DNA from: Nectonema munidae
Taxonomy: Eukaryota > Nematomorpha > Nectonematoida > Nectonematidae
Assembly (NCBI GenBank): GCA_030549495.1
Contig: JAUIRK010001044.1
Span: 1-64,000, forward strand
Direction of reading: 5' to 3'
DNA length: 64,000 nt
Both the position numbers and the translations under genes were made by a program. Positions 32,900 through 45,272 of the stretch are shown one piece after another. The stretch's first letter is position 1. Every line of letters begins with the position of its first letter. Under the pieces are notes generated by a model that worked only from the letters and a program-made list of their open reading frames with translations, was not told where the DNA came from and made no database searches.

Positions 32900-33550
32900 G
32901 TACAAATATTTTGAGTTTTTTAAAAGGCCGACTTTGAACCCATGTATGTTTACTAGCAATGAGACTGGTATTTTGACAACAAAAGATGAAGTGAAGTCCA
33001 ATAATTTCTATCCTATTACAAATTTTTTTTTCAATAAATTTACCATCTTTTCACTGAAAGTTCATAAAAACAAGAAATATGACTTTTAGTGTTATTTTTC
33101 AGACTCCGAATATTGCATAACATACAATTAAAAATATTGCACTTGATGTGAAATTTCTAGAGTAGAATCACAAATGACACAAAAGTATTTGCTTTCAATC
33201 ATTTCTGCAAGTTTTTCTCTTACCCGTTTTGCTAAAAATGAAATGAATTCATTTTACATAACTGGCAACAATTAATTATCTTTTCCTTTATCTCCATTTT
33301 GTATGTCTATTTGTTAGAAGTGCAAAATAATTTCTTCGTTTTCGATAATTGTTCTAATGAAGGATCATTTTATTGTAAAGCTAAATTACGAATGGAAAAA
33401 ATCTGATAGAAAAATCATATGAGATCTTCATTGTTTAACTGATTTATGCCCACAAGGAAACGATTATGGAAATTCACATAAATTTCCATTTAAAGTGGTA
33501 TCGTATTAATTTCTAAAGAGACGTTAGTCTTAAAGGGGTAGCTCGTGAAT
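32900..33550 (-). pseudogene. hAT transposase fragment (DUF4371/ZMYM1-like)
   Basis: The minus strand near 33290-33130 reads EFISFLAKRVREKLAEMIES then KYFCVICDSTLEISHQVQYF. This matches the block containing the first catalytic Asp in DUF4371-type hATs ('KYFSIIxDxTxDISHxxQ'). Upstream, MKDPSLEQLSKTKKLF fits the preceding region. The remaining pieces are too eroded to place, and no ends were found. Confidence 0.5.
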
Positions 33551-33804
33551 AAAATTTTAATCAATTCCGTTTCTTGTAGTAGTCGCGGTTCTGCCTCCAT
33601 CTTCCCCATTCTATCTTATCGAAAGCACATATTATATATAACTCACTCACTAAAATAACAGGAGTTAATTTATAAAAATAAAGAGAATTAAAGAGTTTAT
33701 TTTGTTATGAAAGCGTTAAATTTTCAATGAGAAATCTTAAATTTATCTCTTTGTTCGCATAAATTTACGACACACAAAAGGTATTGACTTCAGCATATTC
33801 CCAT

Positions 33805-33824
33805 TCCGCCCCCCCCCCCCCCCC
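33805..33824. repeat. Poly-C tract
   Basis: A run of about 17 C residues after CCG, a simple-sequence repeat. Its length may be unreliable in the assembly. Confidence 0.8.
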
Positions 33825-34231
33825 AATATGAGAAACCTGCATCAATGCAGAGGCATAAACTGGTATACAGGCAACAGCTATTGTATAAGACTAATGTATA
33901 AACTCTCTTAATGACTCTAAATGTAGCGAATATTCGAATTTTTAAAATACTCAAATTCATCATATAGTTTAATTATATGTTTTTAAATGAACAATTAAAT
34001 TTTGGAATAACAAAAAATTAATTAATTTACTTTTATTTTTGGAGCTGTCTAATAATCATATTTTAATAAAAAAACACAAATTCATATTAATTATTAAAAA
34101 TTTTAAGTCTCACTAATTTAATCTTCTCTATTTCTCCATCACTTAGATTTGTCTAGTAATACCGATTATTATTGGGTTTTAAAAACACTCAATATTTTTA
34201 AGCTTCAAGCGAGGTTTCGGATACCTATAAG

Positions 34232-34597
34232 CAGTGGTGGTTTTAGGGGGGCAGAAGGCCATGCCCCTCCTCCTCTCAGTTTTTTTGGCTGGACCCCATG
34301 TTGGCCCCTCCACATCAAATACCTATTTTACTGGATTTAAAATTTACTCAAAACTTTTTATAATTTAATTTTTTTGAGTGGGTTTTGCATCCAGGGGAAG
34401 AAATATCTTTCTTATCTGGACGGGTGAATCTTAGACTAAGAGTACTTTTAATTCGATTTTCTTTCATTGGAATAATTCAAAGAGAAAAAAGTAAAACATA
34501 TGTATTTGGTAAATTGCAAATTTTTTTTAAAAGTTATCGATTTAAAAAATTGGCCCTTGTTTGGCCCCCTCACTTTTGAAATCTAGAACCGCCACTG
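34232..34597. mobile_element. hAT MITE with perfect target duplication
   Basis: A 366-bp element beginning CAGTGGTGGTTTTAG and ending with the inverted CTAGAACCGCCACTG. It is flanked by the perfect 8-bp repeat CCTATAAG (34224-34231 and 34598-34605). GGCCCCTCC-type motifs lie inside both ends. Short open frames within it are not genes. It is a recent insertion by appearance. Confidence 0.92.
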
Positions 34598-34605
34598 CCT
34601 ATAAG

Positions 34606-35287
34606 CTGTGTAATCACAAATCAAATGAAATCAAATCAATAGAATGAAATAGAATTGAGAAAATTAATTGAAGAGCAAACTTGTTTAGGTGGCGTGGCGT
34701 AAATATAGTTGTCTAGATGACCGTCATTGTAAAAATTAAATGTTATAATAGGGGAAAGAAAAATTGACCTATAAATCCTTCAAAAATTAACCTAACCAAT
34801 TCAAAAAGTTGGTTTAAATTTTTATTTAAAATAATTTTTCTATGTAAAAAAAATTGACCTAAAAATTATTATATACTTTTCCCATTTATAAATAATATTA
34901 TTATTGTAACAGACCATAAAATATTTTAAAATATTCTTTTTATTAAATGCGCGATCTTTAAAAAAAATTTTGATCACTAGTATTTAAAAGAGAACATATG
35001 ATTAAATACATTTTTTTTATTCATGTATATGGTAGGTAAGTATGTAGGAAGAAATATCTAAGCACTATCGGACTTATCCATATGCTTAAGTGCTTTGAAA
35101 TCCAACCAACCAAATAAAAAATCAAGTTATTATTTTAACGTTTTGAATTTTTTATAATTCAATTTCAAATTAATAATTTATATTAGTTTTACTCTCAGAA
35201 TAATTCTTGTATGTATATTTAACATATTCTGTGAATATTTAAATTTGTTTTCATCTGATTGGGTGTATTTGGATATATTTGTGTGTA
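34606..35287. other. AT-rich spacer
   Basis: No supported feature. Confidence 0.4.
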
Positions 35288-37428
35288 TTTGGGTAAAAAG
35301 TCTTGAAGTTGAAGTTTGAGAAAATTGTAATGATTTGGCTTGAGAATTTTTTAAAAGTGAGAGACTTTGGAGAAATTTATTTAGTTATTATTAATTATTA
35401 AGCTGGATTTTAGGCAGTAGAAGTTAAAGGTTGTAGGTGGGTGTTAAAAAAATATAGGTCTTTAATAAAAGAAAATAGTGTAGTTATTTGTGTAGATTTT
35501 CTTATTATTGGTGATTTTAAATGTGAGTTGATGTAGTGTGAGAAGACTCTGGGTTCGGAGATTGCAAGTTTGACTCCATTAAAATAATGAGAGAGTTTAG
35601 GGCATTAATGAGTTTCGTATATTAAAGTAGTTGCTAGAAATTAGATGGTAGGCGATTGAGAATTTTGACGGATAATGAAAGAAGTGAAGTTCTTGCATGG
35701 TTGTTGTTGGAGCATAAGATTAGAAGATGATGAGGTGTTTCGTGTTGATTGCAATTGAATCTACAAAGATTTTTTGATGCGGTAGAAATAGGAGTTGCCG
35801 GGGCAGTGTCCGAATAGCCATCTCATTTGGTGGGGAGAATTTCATTTTTGACCAAATGTCCAGAATTTGGTTTGGATTGATTATAGGTTGAAAGAAAATG
35901 ACAGAGTGAGGATTGGATGATTTGTTGTCTAAGATATTGAGTGTTAGATCTCAGGGGTATAGGTTTCTATAGGAAATTAGGTAACCGGGATGTAAGGAGT
36001 ATTTGGAGGTACTTTTTTAGCTAGCTTATCTACATAAGAATTTTGTAGAATGTTTGAGTGAGCTGGGCAACAGTAGCAGTGAGTTTTTGCTGAGATGCAA
36101 ATCGTGAGCAAGGTTTTGAGAGTCGGTATTTAACTGGATTGCTTCAAATTGAATAAAGTCTTTGATGTGTTGGGTGATGTGGTCGCACGATTCAATTAGT
36201 GCTTGGCATTCTGCGTCGAATATCGTGGTTAAATGATTAAGTGGCCTTATTAGTGTATCTTTAAGTTTGGTGAGAAGAGGTGTACAAGTCAGTGTGAATT
36301 CCAATATAGCTGTGGGAGTAGTGCGGAAAGCTTTTGAAATAGTTAAAACACTAAGACGGTGAATTTTCAAAAGAAATTTAGGGTTGAGGGGTGAGCAAAC
36401 GATGTACACCATGATAGAAGGCTGTATTGAATAGCTGGAAGGATGAGAGATTTATAAATGAAAAGGAAATGTAAAATTTTGAGGCCCCATTTGTATGAAA
36501 TGGCTCCATTTAATTGAAAAAGAAATTTTAATTGTGTATGTATTTTTGAAGTGGGTGGACCATTTGAGTTTCCATTGAAAGGTGAGTCCGAGATATTTTA
36601 TGGTCACTGATGGTTTATTAAGGATGGTATTGTCTATGCGAAGGGGTAAGTATGGGGAATGTTTTCGTATAAAGTGAATTGAAGAAGTTTTTGATGTGTT
36701 GAAAGAAATGTTTTGTGAGCTGGCAGTGAACTTAAGATTGTTGAATAGTGTAGTCATTTGGAGAAGATTTCCCTTTAGGGTGTTGGATGAAAAAGAGAAA
36801 AGTAGATCATCGGAGTAGCCCTGAAAAAAATGTGATTTAGAGTCTAGAGATAAAAAAAGGTTAATGAGGATGAGCCAAAGAATGTCGGAAAGGCATCCGC
36901 CCTGAGGTGTAGAAAGAGAGAGTGTATGGATTGCGCAGAAATCTTTGTCGCGAAAGATTAGGCAGCGATTAAGCAAATAGTTGCTAATAAATCTGATGAT
37001 GTAGCGTGGATAGCGCTTAAGATGCATGTTCAACATGATCACAGGGTGTCAGGCACTGTTAAAGGCGTTGTCGATATCGAGGAACAAACCAGATTATGTT
37101 TTTTGAGATGAAATGGAGTGCTCTAGATATTCAGTTATTTTGGATAGAGCTCATTCTTTGTTTTGAGTGGGAGGTAGTCAAATTGTAAAGGGTGGATAAG
37201 GCTGTCTTGTGTTATGTAGTGAACAAAGCGCTTACGAATAATTTTTTCGAGTAGATTGCCCAAGATGAGTAGAATGGTTATGGGACCCCAATTTTTAAAA
37301 GTTGAGAGACCTTTGTGGAGTTTTAGTTGGGGGAAAAAAGGAGTGCTTAATACATACATTGAAGATGTTGAGTACGTGGATGTGTAGTAGGTGAAAAGTT
37401 TTTTTGATATGGGATGAGGACCTTCCAC
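35288..37428 (-). pseudogene. Jockey/I-group LINE, 3' half (reverse transcriptase and RNase H)
   Basis: On the minus strand from 37428, WGPITILLILGNLLEKIIRK (about 37290-37230) is the reverse-transcriptase entry block. Then come YPRYIIRFISNYLLNRCLIF, PQGGCLSDILWLILIN and the active-site box GYSDDLLFSFSS (a YxDD box with Ser), and later TIKYLGLTFQWKLKWSTHF. The piece 36412-36026 is RNase H-like: IFDAECQALIESCDHI and IQLNTDSQNLAHDLH. The copy is the same family as the 25.6-27.3 kb and 45.5-46.7 kb pieces. The sequence stops abruptly at 37428 and its upstream half resumes near 39.6 kb, beyond an inserted block. Multiple frame breaks exist. Confidence 0.8.
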
Positions 37429-38330
37429 GTCACTGCCCTGCTTTTCAAGGCTCCAGTTGATCTACGACACAAGGGCACAATTAGCATCCTTGTCCAGAGA
37501 TTTTTTAACCTTGTCCAGGCTCATAAGCAAACCCCCTTCCACTCCTTCGCCAGGTTCTCAGCACCCCCTAAGGAGCAGAAATCGTTCTTTACAAAGGAGG
37601 TTCTCCCGAGAGTTGTCCGGTCTGGCGTACTGAAACAGGCGATTCGCCCTAGAATAGTCTCCACGTGCTTCTCGGTTCCCAAGGCCAACGGGAAGACTCG
37701 TTTGGTGGCAGACTTTGGTTTTTCACGGGGCCTCTTCGCCACGCCAGCTATCAAGCTCACGGCCCCCTTCTAGCTGAGCTACATTCAGCTCTCATTCAAA
37801 TGGGCCACCTGTCTCGATCTTACAGATGCGTTTTATGGCATTAGAATCAAAAAGGAATGGAGAAACTGCTTTTGTATCAAGTTAGGGGGGAAAATTTGGC
37901 AGGTCACCAGGTTGCCAATGGGGGCGTGCTTTAGCCCAGCAGTCCTCCAAAGCGTGGTGGCACCTCTGCTAGGAACTTTCAAGGAAAGACTATCAGTGGA
38001 ACAGCGTGCCCAATTCCGCTTTATCTTACACCTGGACGACTTCTTGATTTTGGGGGAGGATCGGGAATCCACAACCAAGATCACTACGGTACTCGGTTTC
38101 TGGAAGACGAAAGCGGAATACGCATAAACGTGAAGAAATCGATCCTCTCCCCCGTGCAGTCCATCGAGTTTCTCGGGGCCCAATTGCACCTCCGTCCGCC
38201 GACGATGGGTGCTCAGGCCACCAGAGGCGAGAATCTCGCCATTCTATCTTTGGTTTTTCTCTGAAGGATCTCCAGATTGCTTCAAAGAAGGTGACCCATT
38301 CCATGGAATCCATGGCAATGGTGCAATTCT
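37426..38330 (+). pseudogene. Retroelement reverse-transcriptase fossil (DIRS/Ngaro- or LTR-type)
   Basis: A GC-rich block unlike its neighbours. It shows reverse-transcriptase motifs in order: VPKANGKTRLVADF, CLDLTDAFYGI, LPMGACFSPAVLQ, HLDDFLIL and IEFLGAQLHL. The family is not LINE; DIRS/Ngaro-like or Gypsy-like are the best options. It is a broken fragment with a few breaks and no terminal repeats seen. It sits inside the LINE copy, so it is younger than that LINE. Confidence 0.65.
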
Positions 38331-39092
38331 AAATCTTCAAGGAGTGGATCGGGTTCTTTGGGAGCGTGCATGACGGGCCGTCCGCAGGATCGTCCTCCAA
38401 CTTGACCTGTTCCACGGCGTTACGGAGGGCATCTGTCCAGGCACTGGATGCTTCGAGCCATAGGAGGATCCTGGCTTGTTTGAACGACTTGCTGCCCAAT
38501 TTTCGGATACAGCCTATGTCGACCATTGAATCGGAGTAGATCTTACTGTTGGGCCAGAAGAAGTGTGCCAGAGTTATTGCTAGAAACTCCAAATCCGCAA
38601 TATGCCAGTCTTGGTGAACCACCTGGATTGTCCAAGAGCCCTTCGAGGTGACAAATCCGAGGGCTTGCAAGGAGGCGTTGACGTAGACGGAATCTGCTGG
38701 TATGGAGGGGGTGACGATGGTTGACATGATGTAAGGCACGGCTAGCTGGACCTGCTCGCTGTGCTCAGGCGCCTCATCCCAATTATACAGCGCCGAAATG
38801 ATGCGAAATTTTCCTGGCAGTGTTGCCGTATAATAGTTGATGATGCCCATAATCTAATGGCGCCATCGGAGGGGTACTTCGGCGACTCTTTGTGCCAGAA
38901 GGAAAGCGCCATAAGGAGAACCTTCTTTTGGCCATCCTGGACACTCATCGTCCTCAGAAAGTGGTGCAGTTGGGCCTCAAGAAACTTATGAATCCACATT
39001 AAGTCGAAAAAGTGGTGGTGGCCACATTTCACCAAACTTTTGTCTACGCTTATGACATTTTCCTTCATGCTGTATAAGATGGCAAACGACAA
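38331..39092 (-). pseudogene. Retroelement RNase H fossil, opposite orientation
   Basis: The minus strand carries a segment joining a post-polymerase region to an RNase H-like domain (YVNASLQALGFVTSKGSW, IADLEFLAITLAHF, YSDSMVDIG). Base composition matches the adjacent plus-strand reverse-transcriptase block, so both are probably pieces of one element family, arranged in opposite directions. It is broken, and no terminal repeats were found. Confidence 0.6.
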
Positions 39093-39189
39093 AAAAGGCC
39101 ACGATTTACTGTGGTTTTTGAGAAGTGTTTCATCTTCCTATCTGAGCGATAAAAAATCATGTATTAATATTTTCCCGAGAAAATCTTTC

Positions 39190-39390
39190 AAAAAAGGAAA
39201 GTGAGAGTAGATGAAAGTTTACGACTTCATGGAAGATCACACTGGCCAAAACAGTTGGACAAAGTGAGAAGATGTGCTGTTTCTTCATGTGCAAGGCGAA
39301 CCAGAGTGATATGTGAAACTTGTGATGTGGCTTTATGCATTGACAGTGGACATTTTATACTCTTTCATACTTTAAAATTGTGCTAATGTT
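39190..39390 (+). pseudogene. piggyBac transposase C-terminal fragment
   Basis: VRVDESLRLHGRSHWPKQL followed by RRCAVSSCARRTRVICETCD and VALCIDSGHFILFHT matches the C-terminal cysteine-rich zinc-binding domain of piggyBac-type transposases, which binds the element's ends. About 60 residues are open and end at a natural stop (39384-39386). The catalytic DDD part is absent. It lies within the block that splits the LINE. Confidence 0.65.
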
Positions 39391-39600
39391 TTTAAGATTA
39401 AATAAAATTGTATTATCGCTTTTATAACATTATCTTTTCTAAATTTGATAGATTGAAAACTTCCTAGCGTGCACATATGTGTACACCCGTTTGTCAAAAA
39501 ACTAAAAACGCTATTAAATTTTACAAAAGAAATTTAGGCTATTGACACCAAATGAGTAATATTACAAAAAAGATAATTAAGATTTTTTATCTAATTCCAT
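39391..39600. other. Junction spacer between piggyBac tail and LINE
   Basis: AT-rich sequence, probably the 3' non-coding part of the piggyBac fragment. No clear TTAA terminus was located. Confidence 0.4.
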
Positions 39601-42097
39601 GGTTGGGCATTAATGGGTATTGATGGGGGAGCGTAAGAGTGACTTAAAGATGATGCTAGCTTATGTGAGATTGAGTGTAAGGTGGAGTGAAAATGGTCGT
39701 CTAAGTTAGGGCTTTCCAGAGGGAAAATAGAGAGAGGAAGGGAGGATTTATTAGAGTTGAGTTTGGATTTCGGTGGGGGAGGTGTTGATGTAGGTTGCTA
39801 GTATTTTTCTTTGGTTTAACCATCTTATTTATGGTGGTCCAGAGATTAGGTGAGGTAGTAGAAGTGAAATGTATCCAAGAATCGCGCTTCGCTTTTTTAA
39901 TGGAGCATACGTAGGTGTGCTTGATTTGTGAGTATGATGCAATGTTGGAGGGCAACGGGTCCTTTCTCAAGTTTTTGAGGGCTTTGCGGAGATTATATTT
40001 TTGTGAGGTGAGCGCTTTGGTCCAGAAATGTGCGTGCTTTCTTTTGGGAAAGGGATTAGAAAGTGTGGAGAGTTTAATGGAAGATGATAGCGTGTTATTG
40101 AGGTTAAGTGCAGCAGTGTTGATATCGGTGCTTTTGCGTAGCGCGGGCAAAGTTCGTGGGAGATTTGCTGCGAGTGTTTAAAAAAATATATGCCAGTGTG
40201 TGTGCTTTACGGATATTGAAGGGTTAGGAGTTTGTATCGATGGATTGAAAATAAATTGGAAGGTGATGTAATGATGATCCGAAGCTGATGGTTGGTCGGA
40301 GATTTCCCAATTTGAGATGAGAGTGTATGTATTTGTTGACGCAAGGGTAATATCGATATGTGAGGAGATGATGTTGTTGTTTACAATTTTAAAAAAGGTT
40401 GGGTTTTTTGTAGTGTCTCATAAGTGTAGATTTTGTACTGAGATAAATTCTAATGCTTCAGCGCCACGTCTATTTTCTTTTAGGTCCCATAGCTGTAATC
40501 GGGCATTGAAATCGGTTGTTATGATTAGATGATAAGAGGCAGAGAGTGACACAGTTTGATCTTTTGCTTTATTTAGCGAAATTGTGAAGACATTTGTAAA
40601 AGCCTTAATATTGGAAGGTGGGGAGTAGTATGAGCAAAAAAGGAGAGGAAAATTATTTGAAAAAAATTATTGCAAATACATATTGCTTAGTAGATAACTG
40701 AGGAAGAAAAATAAAGTTCAATGTAGATTTGACAAGGATACATGCTGAAAAAGGTGTGATGTAAAGAGGCGATTATGCATTTGTAAGGGAGGTGAGAGAA
40801 GAATTATAGGTATTTGGTTTGTTAAGAGATAAAATGTCATAGAAAGAGAAAGATAGTAGATTAATAAGGTTTGACTAACTTAACGATGAATGGTTAAGAT
40901 TAATATGCAGAAAGTTTAGAATTTGTATTTGTTTATGATTTGAATATGAAGGTCGTGTCGGTTTTTAATGTGTTGGGCGCGAAAAGGGCAAGCTTCGGAT
41001 GTAGAACAGTGATTTTGATGATAATTAGAGCACTCGATTTTAATATGGTCATTGGCAAAGACACATGCGGAGATGGAATGTCCTCTGTTGCCGGTTGCAA
41101 TGTGGTGGGTGACTTTGCTCTGCATTTTGATGTTGGATGATTGTATTTAAGACAGTTATTGCATTGAGTAAGGCGAGGCTTAAAATCTTAAATTGAAAAA
41201 TGGTGTAATTAAGGATTATTTTTGTGTTTTCGTAAAGGTGTTTGAAGAGTGTGGTGGTTGTTGTCTGGAAAACGATTGTGTAGGAGTAGATGTCTTGTTT
41301 ATCTAGCTGGCTAATGGATGTTAGTGAACCGAGGTTTTTGAGGTAGCAGTTTTTATCAGAGAAGTGGGTGGCTATTTCATCGGTTGGGATATGTATGGGG
41401 ATTCTTGAAAGGACAAATTTTGGGATTGTAAGTGGGAGGTTTTGGCGGTAATGCCGTTATTTTTGAGAGAGTTGATTGCTGTTTATTTTGATTGGTGTTC
41501 TCAAATTGAAATTAAAGTGATCCTTGAGGAGAGGTTCTAGTTTTTTTTAATATTAATCGGAAATTTATTCGCTTCCATATTTTTGATAATTTTTTTTAAA
41601 GTCGGACTTCTTGGTCTTAGTTTCAGGTGGACTGGAGGGAGATATGATTATTGATAGATTTGGGTCCAAGGATTTTTTGATTTAGGAAAGTGTTGAGGTA
41701 AGGATGGGTTCGGTTGTGTTGTAATTTGGGTTGTGATGGTAATTGGAAGTTTTTGCTGAGAGTATCGGAGTGTGATAATAGGAGGGCTTGAGGGGGTGGG
41801 GGGGGGGGGTGAAGGATTAATTGGGTCAGTTAATTATTCGATTTTAGTAGTGTGCCAATATAATGGATGAGTTTAGACTGTGAATTGTTAACTAGGTGCT
41901 CGGCGGGAAGGGTAACATCGGAAATAAATTTGTCAAAGAGTTCTTAAATGATCTGTGACAGTGTTGTTGTGATGTTGTCTGGTCTAGAGCGTTTGATTGG
42001 AGAAGACATTTGGAAGTGAGTGTGGGGTGAGCTCGTGATGAAAATGACTATGGTAAAATTATGATGCTGTAAATGAGTTTGGGTAAAAAGTCAGACC
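39600..42097 (-). pseudogene. Jockey/I-group LINE, 5' half (gag-like ORF1, endonuclease)
   Basis: Minus strand. Near 41125-40916 an ORF1 remnant has a CCHC-knuckle-like CSNYHQNHCSTSEACP, as in Gag-like proteins of this LINE group. About 40560-40200 shows the end of the apurinic-type endonuclease: DFNARLQLWDLKENRRGAEA, SHIDITLAST and SDHHYI (the family's SDH motif). The piece 40150-39701 (ALNLNNTLSSSIKLSTLSNP, WTKALTSQKYNLRKALKNLR, IKKAKRDSWIHF) is the linker before the reverse transcriptase. It continues at 37428 after an inserted block. The whole copy is G/T-rich on the plus strand and has many frame breaks. A 23-bp motif ending at 42097 recurs at 45539. Confidence 0.75.
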
Positions 42098-42260
42098 GAA
42101 TTTCTTTTATTTTAGACCTATATTCTCTAACACCAACCTACTACAACCGCTCAATCAATCATTCTTTTACTACCACAGCAAAAAATCTATCTATCTACAC
42201 TTCAAACTACCTCAACAACTAACCAATTCTCCAAAGTCATCTCTCGCTCTTAATTAATCA
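42098..42260 (+). repeat. C-rich LINE-like sequence in opposite orientation
   Basis: Right of the G-rich minus-strand LINE the base bias flips to A/C-rich (for example ACACCAACCTACTACAACCG), as in the sense strand of the same LINE family. This suggests an inverted partial copy abutting at about 42097. Confidence 0.4.
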
Positions 42261-43380
42261 GCAAGGCAAACAGGAGCGTGCCCACGGGTTACAATTGCTT
42301 GAATGTCAGCTCATTTTTCATCATCACCATTGGTCTTATGATATCCACTTATTATCCTGTGATATGACTGTGAGGCAGACAGTATCAACGGAAGTTTTAA
42401 TTTCACTACAACTTTCTTCAAAAGAATGATGATAGCATCATATGCACTGATCCAATATATATATTTTTTTTTATATACTTTTAGGTTAACTTTTTTCAAT
42501 GTAGGACCATTTTATTTTTTAAATTTCATTTACATAAGAAGTTTTTGGATGATAATTTAAACATTTTTATAAGCACTACTGCTATACATTTGGTGTTTAT
42601 CATACAGCTCACGAAAAAATAGAGTTCGAACTGTCTTCAAAATGTAAGAAACTGAATTTCAAACAATATCAGTCCTCATTTTGATCAAAATATATAGTAA
42701 TTCTATAAAGATCCTTCATATCACATTGTCAAAACAAAAAGTTGCATTAATGAAGATGTCGATCAGTTAGTTGTTTTAACTTAGGTTATTTAAATGTGAA
42801 AATTAGGAAAATATTTGAAAATTCATAGTTAAATCAGATATAAAAATAAAATAAATTATCAATTGTAAAATTTAGTTAATTTAATTTGATGAATATTTTA
42901 AATGGTTTTTTCGGTACTTTTTTTCACTTAAGAAATTATTTTATTAACTTTTTGTAACTAGTTCATTCAACTGATTTTTGAGTTAGTATAATTTTATGAT
43001 ACGCCCAAAATAGTAATAAAAAAACTCTTTTCACTGCATGTTATTTCAACACAAAGTTTAACATATTCACCGTTTTGAAATTATTTTCTTATAAAAAATT
43101 CTGTTAAAAGCATATTTATCAACATACATTTTTTTGATAACATCTGAAGAAGTCGATATATCGGGTGATGCGAATAATATTAATGTAAGTTATGCCCAAA
43201 AGTGAAGTTTTAATATTGAGGAAGTTTGATGTACTATTTTTATCTTTGAAATTCTCAAAATAGAAATTGAACATATGGATAAATGAAATATATTAAGAAA
43301 GTTTTTGAAACTTTCAAACAAGTCATGTTCCAGCACTGATAATTTTATTATCTAATGATTAATTTTTATCGGAAAAATTT
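42261..43380. other. AT-rich spacer
   Basis: No supported gene. A 62-codon minus-strand frame (42499-42311) is unrecognised. Confidence 0.4.
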
Positions 43381-45272
43381 AAGATCGTAATTTCCATTCC
43401 AAAAAACTGCACTTATTTGTCACCAAGAATACAAAATGAAATAGTTGCATCTTTAAAAAGTTTTGTTCTACAAAAAATAATACTTGAAATCAATAACTCA
43501 ACATATCTGACATTGAAAGCTGATACAAAATATATAAGTGAAAAAGAATGCCTGTCAATTGTAAGTAGTTTAATGGGGTGCTCATTTTCATTGATTCCTT
43601 TTCTTTTGTGTAAGGTGTTGAGATTTTTGAAAGGAAAGACCGTAAAGGTAAAGCTATAATGGCGCTTACGTGAGTTCAGGTTATATTTTCTACCAGTACT
43701 TATAGATGAAAAATGTTATCTTAACAGGAAAGAAAAATGGAGTCTAAGAAAAAATCAGTGAAGCACTTGAAAGATACATTCTTTATATTCATTGAATAAA
43801 CCATCAGCTTTACTTAGTTATCGCTGCATCTTTCCGTCATATATATCATATTGAATTTCTTTTATCATTAATGACCAGGCTTTACAAGTTCATGAAAATG
43901 GTTAAAGTTAAAACTTTTCACTAAACAATTCAAAAAAATTATTCCAAAAAGATAGACATCACATAATGAAGTTGTTAATTCATTGATAAAAAATTATAGA
44001 AAAATAATATCTTCTCTTGAAAAAGTAAAAAATAATTCTGATCTAGATGTTTATTTCGAAGCAAGGGGTCTACTTCATGCTTTAAAAGACGATTCTTCAA
44101 TATTTGTAATGCTTATGGTTGAAAAGTTCCTTAGTGTAATGAAGCCTGCTAATGACTACCTCCAAGTAAACTACATTTTCGAAGTTACACGAAAACTTTT
44201 TTTGGTGCACTATACTAATAAATTTAGAAAGAAGATAATAATATCATTATTGGGATAAGTTTGGTAGAAGATTTGGTGAAAGTTTTGTTAGAATTCAAAG
44301 ATGACGAAAACGAATTTGATTCATTAATCAAGAAAATGAGGTTTTTTGTTGACAATTCCAGTTCCACAGATAATATTTTTGATTTTTTCGATGATAACGC
44401 AGAAAAAAAAGAACATTTCGTATTCTCTACGATGAAACCTTACAATTGATTCTAGAGGAATTTGACAACAGGTTTGGTTTTCGACAAATGTTCATCCAAT
44501 TGTTTTTTTTTCAGGTTTATTGAAAAAAACTTCACAATAATGAAAGCACTTTCATATTTATGCCCTGAAAGTGTAGGATTTTTGTAATATAAAAAACTGA
44601 AACCTTTTATATCTCATCTACAAAATATATCACAGCAGTTTTTTTCAGAACTTAAAGTTGGAAAAAAGTATATTAAAAAAAGATACAGAGGGAATCTAAC
44701 GTTATTGATTTTTTTGAAGTACCAAACGAGTTAAAGAAGCATTTCCTAAAATATATAAACCATATGAAGGTATTTTAAAGCAATTTTGTATTATGTAAAA
44801 TGACTCTTATTCTCTTTCAAGCCTTTTTACGGTAGGTTCGAGTACAGCAGTTTGTGAAAGAAGTTTCTCAACATTGAACAGGATTATGACTCCTCTTAGA
44901 AAATCCATGACTCCGTCTAGAAGAAACAACTTAATATTTCTTTCTTTTTTCTTCAAATAAAAGAAGATTTAAATTTTAAAGAAGTCATCAATTTCTTACT
45001 TTATGTTTTTCAAGTTAAAAATTTTTGAAAAATTATATAAATTTTAGAAAAAAATTTTCTCATTTGTTGTTAGTCAAACCTTTTCTTTCCAAGTTGTTGT
45101 TAGATTTTGTTGCCAAATAAATTCAGAAGCTGAAGAGGGAGGTAAGAATTGCAACCGTTACTGATTGGAATAAACTTAACTAATAAGTTTTTGAAATAGT
45201 TAAAATTTTTAAAATTAATTAGACTTCAACTTTGCCCCCCACACTTAGAAAAAATTTCTGGGTACGCCTCTG
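43381..45272 (+). pseudogene. Broken hAT transposase F (DUF4371/ZMYM-like) and right end
   Basis: Plus-strand pieces: LSPRIQNEIVASLKSFVLQK and TYLTLKADTKYISEKECLSI (43417-43659) match the DUF4371 block, though the expected catalytic motif 'xxDxTxDIS' reads KADTKYIS. A middle part (43983-44449) has LHALKDDSSIFVMLMVEKFL and an acidic stretch. Near 44830-44960, TVGSSTAVCERSFSTLNRIM and TPLRKSM form the dimerisation block with the catalytic Glu. The right end TCTGGGTACGCCTCTG (to 45272) is a hAT-type terminus, CAGAGGCGTACCCAGA inverted. No left end was found. Frame changes and stops separate the pieces. Confidence 0.7.

Noticed and set aside
37521-38313. Minus-strand ORFs at 37521-37760 and 37833-38313
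   Set aside because: Shadows of the plus-strand reverse-transcriptase fossil.
35288-42097. Long terminal repeats flanking the split LINE
   Set aside because: Only about 15 bp are shared at the two ends and the proteins are non-LTR type.
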